Of a stretch of DNA of 64,000 bases, positions 1 to 13,300 are shown piece by piece. A model generated the notes under the pieces. The model saw only the letters and a list, made by a program, of their open reading frames with translations, was not told where the DNA came from and searched no databases. The stretch is from Pholis gunnellus (lineage: Eukaryota > Chordata > Actinopteri > Perciformes > Pholidae), in NCBI GenBank assembly GCA_910591455.2, contig OU342821.1, positions 18,303,787-18,367,786 of the forward strand. Reading direction: 5' to 3'. Within the stretch, counting starts at the first letter, position 1; each line of letters opens with the position of its first letter. The translations under genes and the position numbers were made by a program.

Positions 1-1920
1 AACTCTAATTGAATCAGATGGAACAAAACCTACCGCAATGCTTTGTGATCGTCTTCATGTCGCTTTCACTTCCCATTTAAAGTGATTGTAAATGTAGGGC
101 ATTACATGTGCTTTCAGAATAATTGAGTGTTTAGGCCTGATGCAGGGAAGGAACTTGAAAGACTTGAACTGGACATTTTTCTATATGTGTCAAGTTTGAG
201 ATGATCGCTCTCGGCAGGTAAACACCAGATTGCTCCAGGCCTGTTGGCCGTCTCATCTCAACCTCTTCAAACAGCTGGGAGCGATCCGAAAAATGATACT
301 CTGCTGCACGGTGCACGGAACCCCTGCTGACCATTTGATGCTGCTTTCACTATATCTTGAGTTTATTTCACTTTGCTCTCTCTCTCTCTGTGCTGGCTGG
401 AAATGATCCGCTGCTAAACTAGACAAAAAGTTAGAGTGAAAACTTTCAGAGGGTGCGGATCAGTTTTTATCAGCTTGCTGTTTAACGATCAACGCGGGTG
501 ACCTTGACACCGCGTTACCTCGCCACCGGCCGACACCCGCAATGCCCGGTCGGCTGGGTTAGGTGTGGTGCAGTTCAACACTGGTTGCTGCTATCTAAGT
601 GGAACAAATTTGCCAATTAAGCAAATCCGTTCCCTGTCCTCCCCAGGCAGTGGGCTTATCAGGCTCATTTGAGTCCGTCCTGTCCCTGCCTTCTCATCAG
701 CATGTGCATCTCTCTATCGCTTTACCCCGAAGGAGAAACTCCAGGACCGACGCAGAATGCAAATCGCTCTCTGGGTTTATACTCTTCCTACAGCGAAACA
801 CTGAGTAAAGGAGGGGCAGAGAGAGATGGATAAATCAAAGCAAAAACATGGGACAGAAAAACCAACCGGAGTACAAGACGATTATTTTAATTTGCTTCAG
901 CCTAAGAATTAGCTGAGATAAGGGACCCGGAGAATGAACCCTCGTCACCAAAGAGACTTTGCATGTATTCTACGATCACAGAGAGACGAGAGGGACAACA
1001 ATGTGGTCAGTTACACTGAAGAAGACAGCGACTGAGGCTGTTCCTCCGCTGTCTACTTCCTCTTTGACAACACTTTGACAAATGCCTTTTATAGTTTAAC
1101 GATCATGTACATACATTAACTGAATTACCATACTTTCGAAACATTTTGAGGTACTTTACTCGTGTTTTTCGGTGCAGTTTATGTTGTCATTAGTTGCACT
1201 AAAGACACGACACTGAAGATATATTGATGCGTATACTTTTAGTTTCGTTATGGGCTATTCAGAATGTTCTATTTTCCCTCTCTTTCATTCTAATTCAAAA
1301 ACAGTATTTCTCCATAAACTTGAGTGTCTCAAATGTGATATAAGGCAGTCTATAAAAGCCCCCATATTTCTCTTTTGGAGTGGTGGCAGCCAAAGCCCTT
1401 CATCCTTCTATAAATGCATAAATACAGCCAACATTGGAAACAGGGACATAAGAGTGCCACAAACACGTATTATCTCAAACACTTCAACAGCACTGCAGAG
1501 AGGGGCGAGTGAGTGATGCTTGGTGAAGGGCAGGTCAATACCGCAGTAATCGATACTTCAACACACAAACACGGCTCACTTGTTATCGATACCAACTGAA
1601 AAGGATTGAATAGAAAGTCGTTGTCTTTTTTTAAGTGTGGTTACGAGGTTTCTGGCAGACAGGCGACTTAAACAGTTGCATGTTTGTGCAACTGAACAGA
1701 CTCTGGTGACACAAGAGTCCCAGAAGTCCACAGCACAGCCGTCCTCCGTCGCTCTGTTTCTGTAAACATTGTTCTGTGAACATCAGCTGTTTTCAGAGAT
1801 GTGGATGAATCAGCTACCCTACTGCACGGCGCACTGCTTAATATGTAGACATTACTGTACAGTATCCTGCCTTTAAATGATCTGGACACTTAAAGCTAAT
1901 AAATATAAATATTTGAAAAC

Positions 1921-3010
1921 CAGTGGTGAAAGAGGTGTTCACATGTTTTATTTAAGCAGTAAGTAGCAATACCACAGTGTAGAAATACTCTTTAATGGTT
2001 GTTTATTCCAATTGTATACTCATGTAAAAGTACAGTATTAGCATCATAATATACTTAACAAACAAAAGTTAAAGGACTCATTACAATGAGCCATTTGTTG
2101 ACATTAATGTAGCAGCTGGTAAAAGTAGGGCTACTTTCAATAAAGGAGCTTTATATTGAATTCAAAGCAAGCTAACCGTGCTTACAGCGCTAACAGTGCA
2201 AACAACAGCAGCAGTGCAGACAGAGCTAACAGTGCAAACAGCTGCAGCAGTGCAGACAGAGCTAACAGTGCAAACAGCTGCAGCAGTGCAGACAGAGCTA
2301 ACAGTGCAAACAGCTGCAGCAGTGCAGACAGAGCTAACCGTGCAAACAGCAGCAGCATTGCAGACAGAGCTAACCGTGCAAACAACAGCAGCAGCAGTGC
2401 AGACAGAGCTAACAGTGCAAACAGCTGCAGCAGTGCAGACAGAGCTAACCGTGCAAACAGCAGCAGCATTGCAGACAGAGCTAACCGTGCAAACAACAGC
2501 AGCAGCAGTGCAGACAGAGCTAACAGTGCAAACAGCAGCAGCAATGCAGACAGAGCTATCAGTGCAAACAGCTGCAGCAGTGCAGACAGAGCTAACCGTG
2601 CAAACAACAGCAGCAGTGCAGACAGAGCTAACAGTGCAAACAGCAGCAGCAGTGCAGACAGAGCTAACCGTGTTCACCTGGAGGGGAACCGTCTGTTGGG
2701 ACGACGTTATCTGCCGTTAACTGCCGTACTGGAGCAGAGCAGAGCGGCGGTAGACATTACTCCACGTAGTTAATACTTGTTTTTATAGAGAACATTTAAT
2801 ATGCTGCTGGGTACCTTTATCCATGATAACACATGGTCATTCATGAGTAGATTACATTTTGTATTAATAACCTGAATCTGTAAAGAATCTAGCCACTAAA
2901 GCTGTCAAATAAATGTAGCGGCATACATTTACTGAAAATAGCATAAAATGTTCCATATAAGTACCTGAAAAATTGTATGTAAATGTTCAGTTCGTTACAG
3001 TCCACCACTG
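1921..3010 (+). mobile_element. hAT-like nonautonomous transposon (MITE) with internal minisatellite
   Basis: Begins CAGTGGTGAAAG at 1921 and ends CCACCACTG at 3010, an inverted pair. Flanks TTGAAAAC (1913-1920) and ATGAGAAC (3011-3018) match at 6 of 8 positions, as expected of an aged 8-bp hAT target duplication. The inner text (AAGTAGCAATACCACAGTG, GTAAAAGTACAGTATTAGCA, CTAAAGCTGTCAAATAAATG) is that of a family common in fish genomes. The middle is replaced or expanded by the 36-bp tandem array. Confidence 0.75.
2178..2673 (+). repeat. 36-bp minisatellite, about 13-14 units
   Basis: The unit is about GTGCAGACAGAGCTAAC followed by A/C GTGCAAACAGC and a GCA run; units of 36 and 39 bp alternate. 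A longer pattern of about three units recurs in the middle. Since every unit length is a multiple of three and contains no stop, several frames on both strands stay open; this is not evidence of coding. Confidence 0.93.
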
Positions 3011-3456
3011 ATGAGAACACACTCGTGCAGGAAGAGATGAGCCAAACGCTCTCGTCCCCATGCATCCTTGAATCTTTATTTTGCAAATAGAGTGGCAGAG
3101 TCGGTCCTGTCAGAGGGCTCTCCGCCGTGTTCCAGACACTTTACTGTCAGGTCTGTGTGCCGCGGCCGCTCTCCAAGGCGCTGATCCTGCATCTGGTAGC
3201 AGCTAGAGCGCTACTCTCTCTCTCGCTTCATAGCAGTGGGAAGGCTTCTGCCAGCGGGAACTTCCATCCAATATCTTCCTGCTTTAATCACTGCCTTCAC
3301 CTGCTTCTTTGTTGTTGTTTTTCTTCGCAAGTGGTAGTAAAGAAAAACCCTGTTGGCTGTTTTTTTTTGGGTTTTCTTTGCTCGAAAACACCAGTCTGTG
3401 GTCTCTTACTGCATATGGATCCTCACTACACTCTTACAATTTACAGTGGTAGCAAT

Positions 3457-3748
3457 TAGGGCTCGGCCATATATTCGTTATTGATATTGTGACATGAGAC
3501 TAGATTAGATTTTGTATATCCTGATATGGCATGAGTGTCTTCTCCTGTTTTTAAACGCCACATTACAGTAAAGTGATGAACTTACGAGACTGTTCTAGCT
3601 GCTCTAGTAGTTACTTTACCCAGTTAGTCATTATATCCACATTACTGAAGACCAGTATTAACCCAACAATACTGTTGCAATATTTGATATCAAGGTATTT
3701 GGTCAAAAATATATAGATTTTTGATTTTCTCCATATTGCCCAGCCCTA
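3457..3748 (+). mobile_element. MITE with TAGGGCT.. termini and 8-bp target duplication
   Basis: Left end TAGGGCTCGGCCATAT, right end ATATTGCCCAGCCCTA, an imperfect terminal inverted repeat. Flanks GTAGCAAT (3449-3456) and GTTGCAAT (3749-3756) match at 7 of 8, pointing to the hAT superfamily. Inner text such as CATTACAGTAAAGTGATG and CATTATATCCACATTACTGA is familiar from a very common fish repeat. No transposase. Confidence 0.82.
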
Positions 3749-6700
3749 GTTGCAATAATGGTAAGCAAGTGGCACAAATGCTGAAGTAATGTTAAACGTT
3801 AACATTAACAAAGAGCCTATAAACCATATAAAGCAGATTGGGCACCATGATGTAAATGATCCAACTGATAAATGCAGTTTCTTTATTTTCTTTATGAAAT
3901 AGATAGTTTGTCCACTGTCGGTTACATCCGTTCATGAATCCATTCATAAAAGCTTGTAATTGTTGGCCGAGCTTGTCGCCTCGTGTCATATTATTGGCAT
4001 ATGTTACAACAGATGCGACTGACAGAGATTGTCAATATAGTATCAGGGCCTGAGCCAAGGTTTACAGTGAGACACAAAACCGCAACTTTAGAGGATGTAC
4101 TAGCAGACAGACCATCTCTACACCTATATTAAACATGTATACTGTTTATACGGTACCTGCAGAATGCAGCTTTATATCGTGTTTCTTTACCGTAGGGAGG
4201 TGGAGAACCCTACACCTACAATATCATCTAACACAACTCATCTCATCTGCAATAAAACTACCATGAAGAAGTTCATAAAGTTCAGTTTCTGTTGTCGGAT
4301 ATCTTATAATAAGTGCACTAAAGTAATGCATTAATTGTATTAGTGTCCCTGTTATTTTGTTCACCACCATTAGCTTGCTCACTTATAACGGAAATGAAAG
4401 CACACCAACGACCTCGCCTTTGTGGGTCATTGTAAATGAGGGGGAAAAAGAGAGACTTCTCTGCATTGCTTAAATAAACTGATTAATGATGCAAAATAGA
4501 CCGTAGCTGGACATTTATCCAACTCATTGTTTTTTTTACTCGCTCCATTGTGATGGAAAATGAGATTTGTCATTGAGAGAAACGTTCATAATGTAATACA
4601 GCGGAGCACGTCTCGTAATGTCTCGCTGTAGGCGATGCATTTAGTTTTACTCAGTGTTTCCTGAGGTGACACATTATCCACTAAATGTTGAAATATATTT
4701 AAATCACACAACGTAATGGTTAAATCTCGGTACCTGTCGGGAACGATTTTGACACTGCTCCATAAATATGCGTCCCATCTGAGTGCGTGTCGGGAGAGAA
4801 CAAAGGGCTCGGGGTTAATTTTCAATTCAGTGAATCCTCAGCGTATTTCTCAAACACACTTGTTTAAAGCCGCCTGGAGGAAAATAGTTTGATAGTTTTA
4901 CTTGTGTTTAATTTTTCCCTGAAATAAATGAAAATGTATTTTCAAGTAATTTTGAACATAATGTGCAAAGTAGAGATAACAATTTATGCTTCGTGCTTGT
5001 ATTGGCACAACTGACCTTATGACACTAAACTTCGCATAATTATATAAGTTCCTCTTATCAAGCAGTTGGTGGCCAATAGCTTCATCCCAGTTTAATTAGT
5101 GTGTCCTTTAACTCACGCATGCTGTAATTGGAAATAGTTTGCAGTGAAGATATGAAAATATAAGTAATATAAGACTGGAGCTGCTCAACCCTGGTTTTAA
5201 AAAGCCTTCACGTTGCCTCTCTGTGACACCAGAGATTCCTTTTTAGGGAGAGTCTCTTTGAATACTGTGGACTAATACACAGACGGTGTATGATGTGACC
5301 CTGGTGCAAAAAATAAATAAAGATAAAAATAACAGAGCTCACCTCTGTCATCCTTTCGTGAAAGAGGCTGCAGCATTTGCAGGGAATGTGATAAAGTGCA
5401 AACCTCCCACTTGTCAAGGTTAATTCCCTACTTCCCAGATACTAGACAGGCCCGCAATGAAATACAGAAGGCAGGAAGAACAACAGTGTACCACACTTTA
5501 CTCTATATTTGTATAGATGGATAGATAAGTGGGTCTGTGCTTGAAGAAAAATACAAGATTGTCATGTGATTGCAGAAATAATTCTTTTAAATTACCTAAA
5601 AGCATGATTTTATTTATGATTGAAATGGAAATGTACTATTTTTTCACCGTGACAGGTTGAAACAGACCGCTGAGTAGATTGATGGCGGCAGCTGTGCAGA
5701 ATTTCGCACGGCATGGACGGCGACACAAGAGGTTGATTAGACATTTAAGGTGTGAAATAGTGAAAGGCAAAGAACATAAAGGCCAGGGTTGATAGAATGA
5801 CCGACGCAGCCCACCAGTGTGGCTGCTTTGTTCGTCTTGAAGGCTGTGGAGCCAAATGATGAAAAGAGTTAAATTAAAGGCACATGATGAAAGACTTCTT
5901 CGGCCATCAAAAGGAGAAAAAAAACGTTTGTGACAACATGGCTCGTGATTTATTGATTTCCCAGCTCAATTTTTTTCCATCCAGGGTGTTTTTCGAAAGA
6001 GCAAAGCAATCTCTGAGTTTGTTGTGCCGTTGTTATATTCCCCCGGCAAATAGACACTCTCCACGAGCGCGCACGCAAACGCACACACTGGAGTGCGACC
6101 CCCATGCACAAATACACGGCGCTCCCAGTGGGGCGGAGTTTTTTAATCCTCAAATACACTGCCATAAATCAAACCCCCAGCTCGTCTCTCTCAATGAAAA
6201 GCTCAAGCCAGTGGCACATTAATAGCAATTTACAGGACCAGTCATGCAAGCAGAGTAGTATCAACAGAGCGTCCTTTTATTTTGTAATTCCTTTATTACC
6301 TTCACTCACTACATGGACACTGAATTGGAGGAAAAGTAGAAGATGTGACCTACCTGCTGCGGGCCCGCCCTCTGTGTGGATGTCATCCATGTTGTGCCTT
6401 TACGACAAACCCCTCACCTTACAATCGGGATGATAAACTATAGCAAGGAAATGTCACAGGGAATAATATTTCACACTACATATTCTGTGGTATTGTCTTT
6501 GGAAAACCCCTAGAAAGGAGTGTATTTAGCTTTTAAGTATTTAACTGAATGTATGCTACTGAATGGAGCCCTCCCACTCTCTGTAAACAGCCTAAAGTCT
6601 CGGATAAATGGCTGCAATAGTTTAAAGTCATGGATACGCATTTTAAATCAAATTCAACCCACTTTCAATTCATTTTATACGTATAGCCCAAAATCATTTG

Positions 6701-7221
6701 CTTCAGTGGGCTTTACAATCTGTGCAGCATGCAACATCATCTGTCCTCACATTGGAAAAGGAACAACTGCCCATTTCCATGCTTTAGGGCTCATTCCTGC
6801 AGCATTCTACGTGCTTATGTGCTCCTGTGTGCTTTATTTCATGCCATCAATCTGGCAGACGGGACTGCAGACGGGAAAATTAGCCTGTATGGCTAAGTCT
6901 GAAACATTTACATGATGGCTCATGTTAATTAATGTGCAGTGTCCCCTCCTAAATAAAATAGACATGATGGGAGATCTAAAAAAAGTTATATTCAGTGTTT
7001 AGGAATGACACACTTTGCTCAGATCATGTCTGTAGTGATGATGGGAAGAGAGCAGCCCAAAGCTACACACACACTCACCTCTGCATGTATCAGCAAGTCA
7101 TTATCACCTTACACTGTAATAAAACGAATGTATTCTATCAGACCTCGGAAACGTTTGGTCTATTTTAGCACTGATCACATTATTATCACATATAAGTGAC
7201 TCATGCAAATACTGTTTTCAG

Positions 7222-7396
7222 GTGGAATGGCTGAAAAATGAAGAACCTCTAAACTCCGAAGGCGCCAGCGATTCAAGAGGCGACCACAACCTGATCGTCT
7301 CCGAAGCCCGACTCTCTGATTCCGGAAACTACACCTGCGTTGCCAGCAACATCGTGGCCAAGAGACGCAGCGCCACAGCTACTGTCGTGGTCTATG
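7222..7396 (+). CDS. unc5d: unc5d exon: C-terminal half of second Ig domain
   Basis: Begins in phase 0 after a TTTTCAG acceptor with VEWLKNEEPLNSE and ends in phase 1 before GTGAGA. It holds the F-strand hallmark DSGNYTCVAS, whose cysteine closes the Ig disulphide; the partner cysteine is on the preceding exon, which is not in the window. The end, IVAKRRS..TVVVY, leads directly into the first TSP repeat. 175 bp. It is the first unc5d exon I can find here. Confidence 0.93.
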
Positions 7397-10300
7397 GTGA
7401 GACGTGATTTTCCAGAGACAACGTGTTGGAAGATTTTGATTCGGTCTCAGCCAAATACGCACGATGGGCTTTCTTTGGGGTTTGCAGTACAGGTGGTAAA
7501 AAACAGTGTCAAACAGGTTTCTTGTCTCTATCCAAATATCAATTTTCCCTCCAGAAGGAGGCTGTCAATTTGGCCCCTCTAAATTCCCCAAAGTCATTAA
7601 TATCAAAATCACCGCTCAACCACAGCGAGCGGTCTTTTTTTTTCACACGGGTCTAATGAGCAGTTAATGGGCAAGTGATCTCTCATGTGTAAAAAAACAC
7701 GAAGACACCGGGACAATATTTACAATCACTTTATTTTACAAGAAGGGCAGACACTGTTTCCAGCCTGTTTTTAAAGCCCCGCAGAGAGCTCGGCAGAGAC
7801 AAAAGGAGAATAAGTGAAATTATAATGTCATAATAGTGTCCCCTTATTTCACACCAGAGGAATACCTCGTTAATTGGAGTGTTTCTGTGCTCATTTCACT
7901 GACCTGTCATCCGGTTATTTTAATTTTTTTGCAGGGAGACATTTAGCTGCTGCAGGAATTCATCTAATCCTTTCTGACACCCTGTTGTTGAGTCCCATCA
8001 ATCATTACTTTCCTTAACGCTAATGAACTCCAGACAGGCTTTTCTACTCCCAATAGCCTCTGACAGATGTACAATGGTGGAATACTAGCATTTCTTCACG
8101 TCGTCCTGCATTATTTAAGGAAACAAATCAAAGGAAAAAATAGACAGAAGGGACGACACCATTCATCATCTCTGTAAAGACACCTCAGGTTTTTTTTTTC
8201 CCGGATGAGTCGTTCATTGTCACTTTTGAGTGAAGCCCTGTGATGCAGAAAATACAACACAGAATGTGGGCCAGTTTTCATTATCGTAGAATCTGCTCAT
8301 CCCTTTCCTTTCATCCTTTTGGCACAAAAACAGTGAACGGGGGCTGGTCGTCGTGGACGGACTGGTCTCCCTGTAACGTGCGCTGCGGTCGCGGCGTGCA
8401 GAAACGCTCTCGCACCTGCACAAATCCAGCTCCTCTCAACGGGGGAGCCTTCTGTGAGGGCATGTCGGTACAGAAGAGCACCTGCAACACGCTGTGTCCA
8501 GGTGAGCACAAGGACGTGGTCTTCATGCTGTTAGTGTCTGTGCATGCGCTTCAAGGCACCCTGAGGGTTGCATGTAAGGACATGCTGAGATTTAGGGGGC
8601 TTGAAAGCATTGCATGCACGAGATATGTCGTGAGATTCATTGTTTCTTGCATTAAAGGAATAGTGCGGAATTTTTGGCAAAATATTGATAATTATCACTC
8701 TTACTGTATATCTGCTTGTTAAATATTAAACTATAGCCAGCAGCCGCTTAACTTAGCTTAGCATACTGACTGGAAACGGGGGTAAACAGCTAGCATGGCT
8801 CCGTCCAAAGGTCACAAAATTGACTTACCGGTACTAAAGTTCACACATTAAAATCTTGTTTGATACATTGCACTGATTCTGTCTTCCTTGTCAAGTCTTT
8901 GCACGATAACGTACAGCGATATTGCACATATTGTACATGTTCTTTTGTGTATATACATATACTGTACATGTATTGGCCATGTAGTAGTACACATTTACTC
9001 GGAATTCAACTCTCTCATTGTACATACAGTACACAGAAATAGAGATACACCTTAAAACAAGGACTGACAACAAAGCTCATCGAGACTAAACATAAACATT
9101 AATGTACATACATTTATGTTATTATGTAGATACCAGTAGGTAAAAGAAGATAAATATATATATATATATAAACAATGCAATAAGGAGCAACAATATACAA
9201 TGTCTAAAATTCTGAATGTTTCTATAAATTATCAACAATAATACAGTAATATACTGCAATGGTGCAGAGTGCAAATGCTGGAATAAATATTGAATGACTA
9301 ATGTGTTTATTTCTTCATTTAGTGCTGCTTTATTCTACTTATTGACAATTTGATTGATTTCCAATTTAGAACATTTAACTGTTTTAATATACTTTCTGTT
9401 TGTGGAGCTGGCTACGCTGTATTGTATAATAACAATTAAGAGCCACCTTGAAACCTAGAATCCTATTTGTTTCATTTGTACAAAAACATAGTTTTACAGG
9501 GAGTTTTGCGCTGGAACTATTTATTTGAGGAACGCAGTCACTTTCTGGAATTTTGTCATCAACATTTCTAAGCTTGACCAAAAGAAAAGTGCGGCGCACA
9601 AACCCCCACAAGACCCCAACGTGTTGAATTTAGACCTCGGCCGTCGTGCAGAGTTGAGATGTTCAAAGCTGAGCTTTGGATCTGCTCGTAGTTAATCGTC
9701 TGCTGGCTCGAGCTTCATAACTCTTTGACAAGAAAGCAAATAAGCAAAACAGTGTATTCTTAAAGACTGTTTGGCAGCCCAACTCTCGGAATGTCAGCAT
9801 GTCCTTGAATGCATCAGCGTGGAGACGTTTCTCTCTGCACCACAAATGCATCACCCAACAAGTATACAGGAAATGTAACAAAACATCCCGGCATCAAAAT
9901 GGTGTCTGTGGCTGATTACTCAGGAGCGTTTAATGCCTCTGTAAGTAGATTTTAATACCTGCAATTAACAGAGAACAATGTTGTTCTTGAAGCTAGGAAA
10001 TCAGTCTAAAAGCTTGAGGGACACTTTGCAGTTAGTGGACGTCTCCTTTCAACCGGTTACATTTCACCTGGAATGCATTGCACGTCTCCGCTGCTGATCA
10101 TGACCGTCGTTTGTATCTGAAATCTAATGCGGTGGACCTTTTTAAAAAAAAAAAAATCAGCAAATGAAGAGAAAATGTACGGGAAATGGAGAGAGGCAAA
10201 CAAACAGAAGAAGCTTAGGATGTGAGAGAAAGAGCAGAGCAGCAGTTCCAGTTATCAAAACTTCCGTGTAATCTCCTCTGCCTTTTTTTCGAGACAAGCC

Positions 10301-13300
10301 TAAATTTATGATTTCAACCACAGCATCAGCATAAAGGGAAATGCTCATCAGGTTTAAGAAGGGAAAAGTTATCAGTGGAAGCCAGTGCACTCCTCCAAAC
10401 ATTATCTCCTGGCTCCTTCTGAAGGATTCTCTTCTCCCGCATCTGAGTTTGAACATAAACAGGGAGCATTTGCGTTCAGATTAGCAGGAAGAAGGAAACC
10501 TTTAGAGTGTTTGGAGGTGGAAAGGAGGCTTGATGGAGTGTGGCATAAGCAGAGTGTCTTTGTGCTTCAAGTCAGCAAGGCGGCTCAACATTTTTTGGCA
10601 CCCTGAGGTGGAAAAATGTTTTCGTGAAGTTAGCAGTGCAGCTGTTACCTTGGAAGTGTTTTCCCCATAAAGTTAGAGAACTGTTAAATGCATCAACACT
10701 TGCTCTTACTCACTAATTTGTGCACAGAAATGTTTTCACCTTTCGCCCCAAATCTTGTTGCCACCTCCGTGCATATGTTAGTGAATCAGAATCCTTCCTG
10801 TATATAAGGTGTAACATGGAGAACGCTGTGATGTTGTTGTGAGTAAAAAGGCACAATCATTCTCATTGGGTACATTTCCACAATCTCATGGCACATGAAA
10901 TTGGTGGCAGTAGTCGGTCATTATAGGCCGGGGAGAGGCAACACGTGCCGCTAATAACAACCCAGCACGAGAGCTTTTCTTGGAAATTTTGAAGTACCCT
11001 CTCATCGGCCCGCCAAATTACCTCTTTCCCAGAACCCGACCCAGATTTCTTTCCCCACTCGCATTCTGCCGCACTACTCTGCCTCTGATTGGCTCGTACT
11101 TGTTGCCTTCTTCACAGAACGATGTCAACTCAGATGTGGATGGCAGCTTTCATATATATTATAACGTCCTGATTGTGGGAGGAAAAATATTCCTGTTTTT
11201 TCTTTTTTTAAATGTTGCTGTGCAGGTTGCTTTTATGGATGGAATAAATGTACAAATGGTGTCATGGTTCAACTTGATGTTAACCTTGTTGATGCACACA
11301 GATTAACAAGAACGTGTTTAAAAAATAGCACTTCATATTAAAAGGTTGCCGACAATAAAAACAATGACAACCAAAACTGTGACATTTCAATATGTACATT
11401 GTCAGATACTCCATTGTAAGCTCGGGGGTGTGACACTTTAATTCTTCTAATAAATGAGGACGAAACCTCCATAATTTCAACGTTGTTAATGAATGTAGTT
11501 TTACTATGCCAGGCACATGTGTGTGTTTACATTTTATAAGACAGTAGGGCGCTCATCATGTGTGCGTACGCATGCTCTGAGGAATTTCTACATATATTCC
11601 CGAACTTGTGCATAAAACATTCGAACACACTGTCTGTGAATGATGCTCAGTGTTTGATTCTTTTAGAAGTGTGAGCATCTTTGTCATATCAGATGAAGTG
11701 CTTCACCGCTGCATCTTCTTTATTCTTTTGTTCTTTGCCCGTGTGTTCGTTCCCACGTCGACGAGATGACAGCGTACTCCGACTGTGCTTTATGCACTTC
11801 AAGTATTTGTATGTGCAACCTCGTGTTCCTCACGTGCATCCTTTATGTTCTCAAACATCTGCGTCTGATCCCCCTCAGTGGACGGCGGCTGGGGAGAGTG
11901 GAGCGAGTGGTCGGTGTGCAGCTCGGACTGCGAGAGGCAGCGCAGCAGAGAGTGCACGGCTCCGGAGCCCAAACACGGAGGACGGCTGTGTGACGGGGTG
12001 GCGCTGGCTACGGACAACTGCACCGGCGGCCTCTGCACACAGAGTGGGTGACATCACCAAAGCATCTCCCTCCGCTCGCTTAGCGAGCAGAAAGAAAAAC
12101 AAAAAGTTCAGCATCATTACTGTTCAGGCAACTGTGTCATTATAGATGTACTGTTCATAACTTTTGGCAGTGTGGGCTAGATCATGATCGTCATTATAAT
12201 CATGCTCATTACCAGCTCCCTCATCCATCTTCATATTCAATCCACTCCACACACGTAACACGCTGTGCACAGGCATGGATGCGTGCGCACGTAGCAATTA
12301 AATCAGCGAAGACTAGCGGTTCAAAGTGGTCAAAGAGAAACTCTCAAATTCTGATGTTTCTCTGTCTTTGCAGATCGAAAGTTGCTACATGATGCTAAGC
12401 CACAGGGTGAGTTCCTCCTCAGCGTCCATTACTTGCTGTTATGTTGTTTTAACGATATCACTGTCTGCAGCCACGGCCAGGGAGAGTAATTCAGTTTAGG
12501 AAAATGACCGGATAATACTTGATATTGATTGGCTGGAAGATGTTCACTGTTTTCATATATCCTCACTGCTCTCATTTAGCATCCTCCTTATACATTACTT
12601 AATACCTTTCAGCCGTCATCGTCCAATATTAGCGGGAGTTGTAAAGTAACACGAAGTCCATGTCTGTGTGACAGCACAATGTTTTTATTGAGGACCCTCA
12701 CACACTAATACTGTGGCAGGAAGCGAGAGCAATGTGTCCGAATGGTGCTTCAGCCGAGCATATCGGTCATTTTACCCAAACAGGGCAGATCGCCACGAAA
12801 TAGGAAACAATACTTTGTATTTTGATAAGTGGAAAGCAGCCATGGATAAATCTCTCTGCCAGCTGTGGTTATGAAAACCAACACACTCCGCGTGACTCAT
12901 TGCACTTAGAATAGAGGCGAGTGTTATTTCAGATACAGATGTTCTGACGGACAAGTAATATACGAGATGTATGAATAATAAGTAGGAAATACAATATAGC
13001 ATATGTGTTGTGACTGTTGTGTCATGTAGAGTACACGTTTCTGAACCGAAGCGATGGTTAGCGAGTGTTTTCTTCACCCTTGGCGACCATTTTCACTCCA
13101 TTTACAATAACATCTCGTATGTTGGATCATATCACTTGAAGCTGCAGCTTGTAACTTTTACGAAAATAACTTTTTGTCACCATATCCTGACAGCTCTACA
13201 TGAGACACATCATCAGTATAAGAACCAGGTTCCTCTGCCTCCCCTCAGGGCCCTTAGGGCCCCTCGTGGCATTGTCAAGATTCCACCGACAACCGATAGG

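Larger units (their letters stand above)
1..7221 (+). other. unc5d: unc5d intron upstream of first visible exon
   Basis: No unc5d exon was recognised here; the exon with the first part of Ig2 (expected to end just before VEWLKN) must lie upstream. Apart from the two MITEs and the minisatellite listed separately, 1-1920, 3011-3448 and 3757-7221 show only low-complexity AT-rich sequence with no recognisable gene. Confidence 0.7.

Noticed and set aside
2156..2773. Open frames of 141-205 codons on both strands over the minisatellite
   Set aside because: They are open only because the unit is a multiple of three without stops; the low-complexity products in three or more frames have no coding signature.
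7203..7210. Perfect octamer ATGCAAAT (POU-type site)
   Set aside because: It lies in the acceptor region of the exon at 7222 and an 8-mer is expected by chance in 64 kb.
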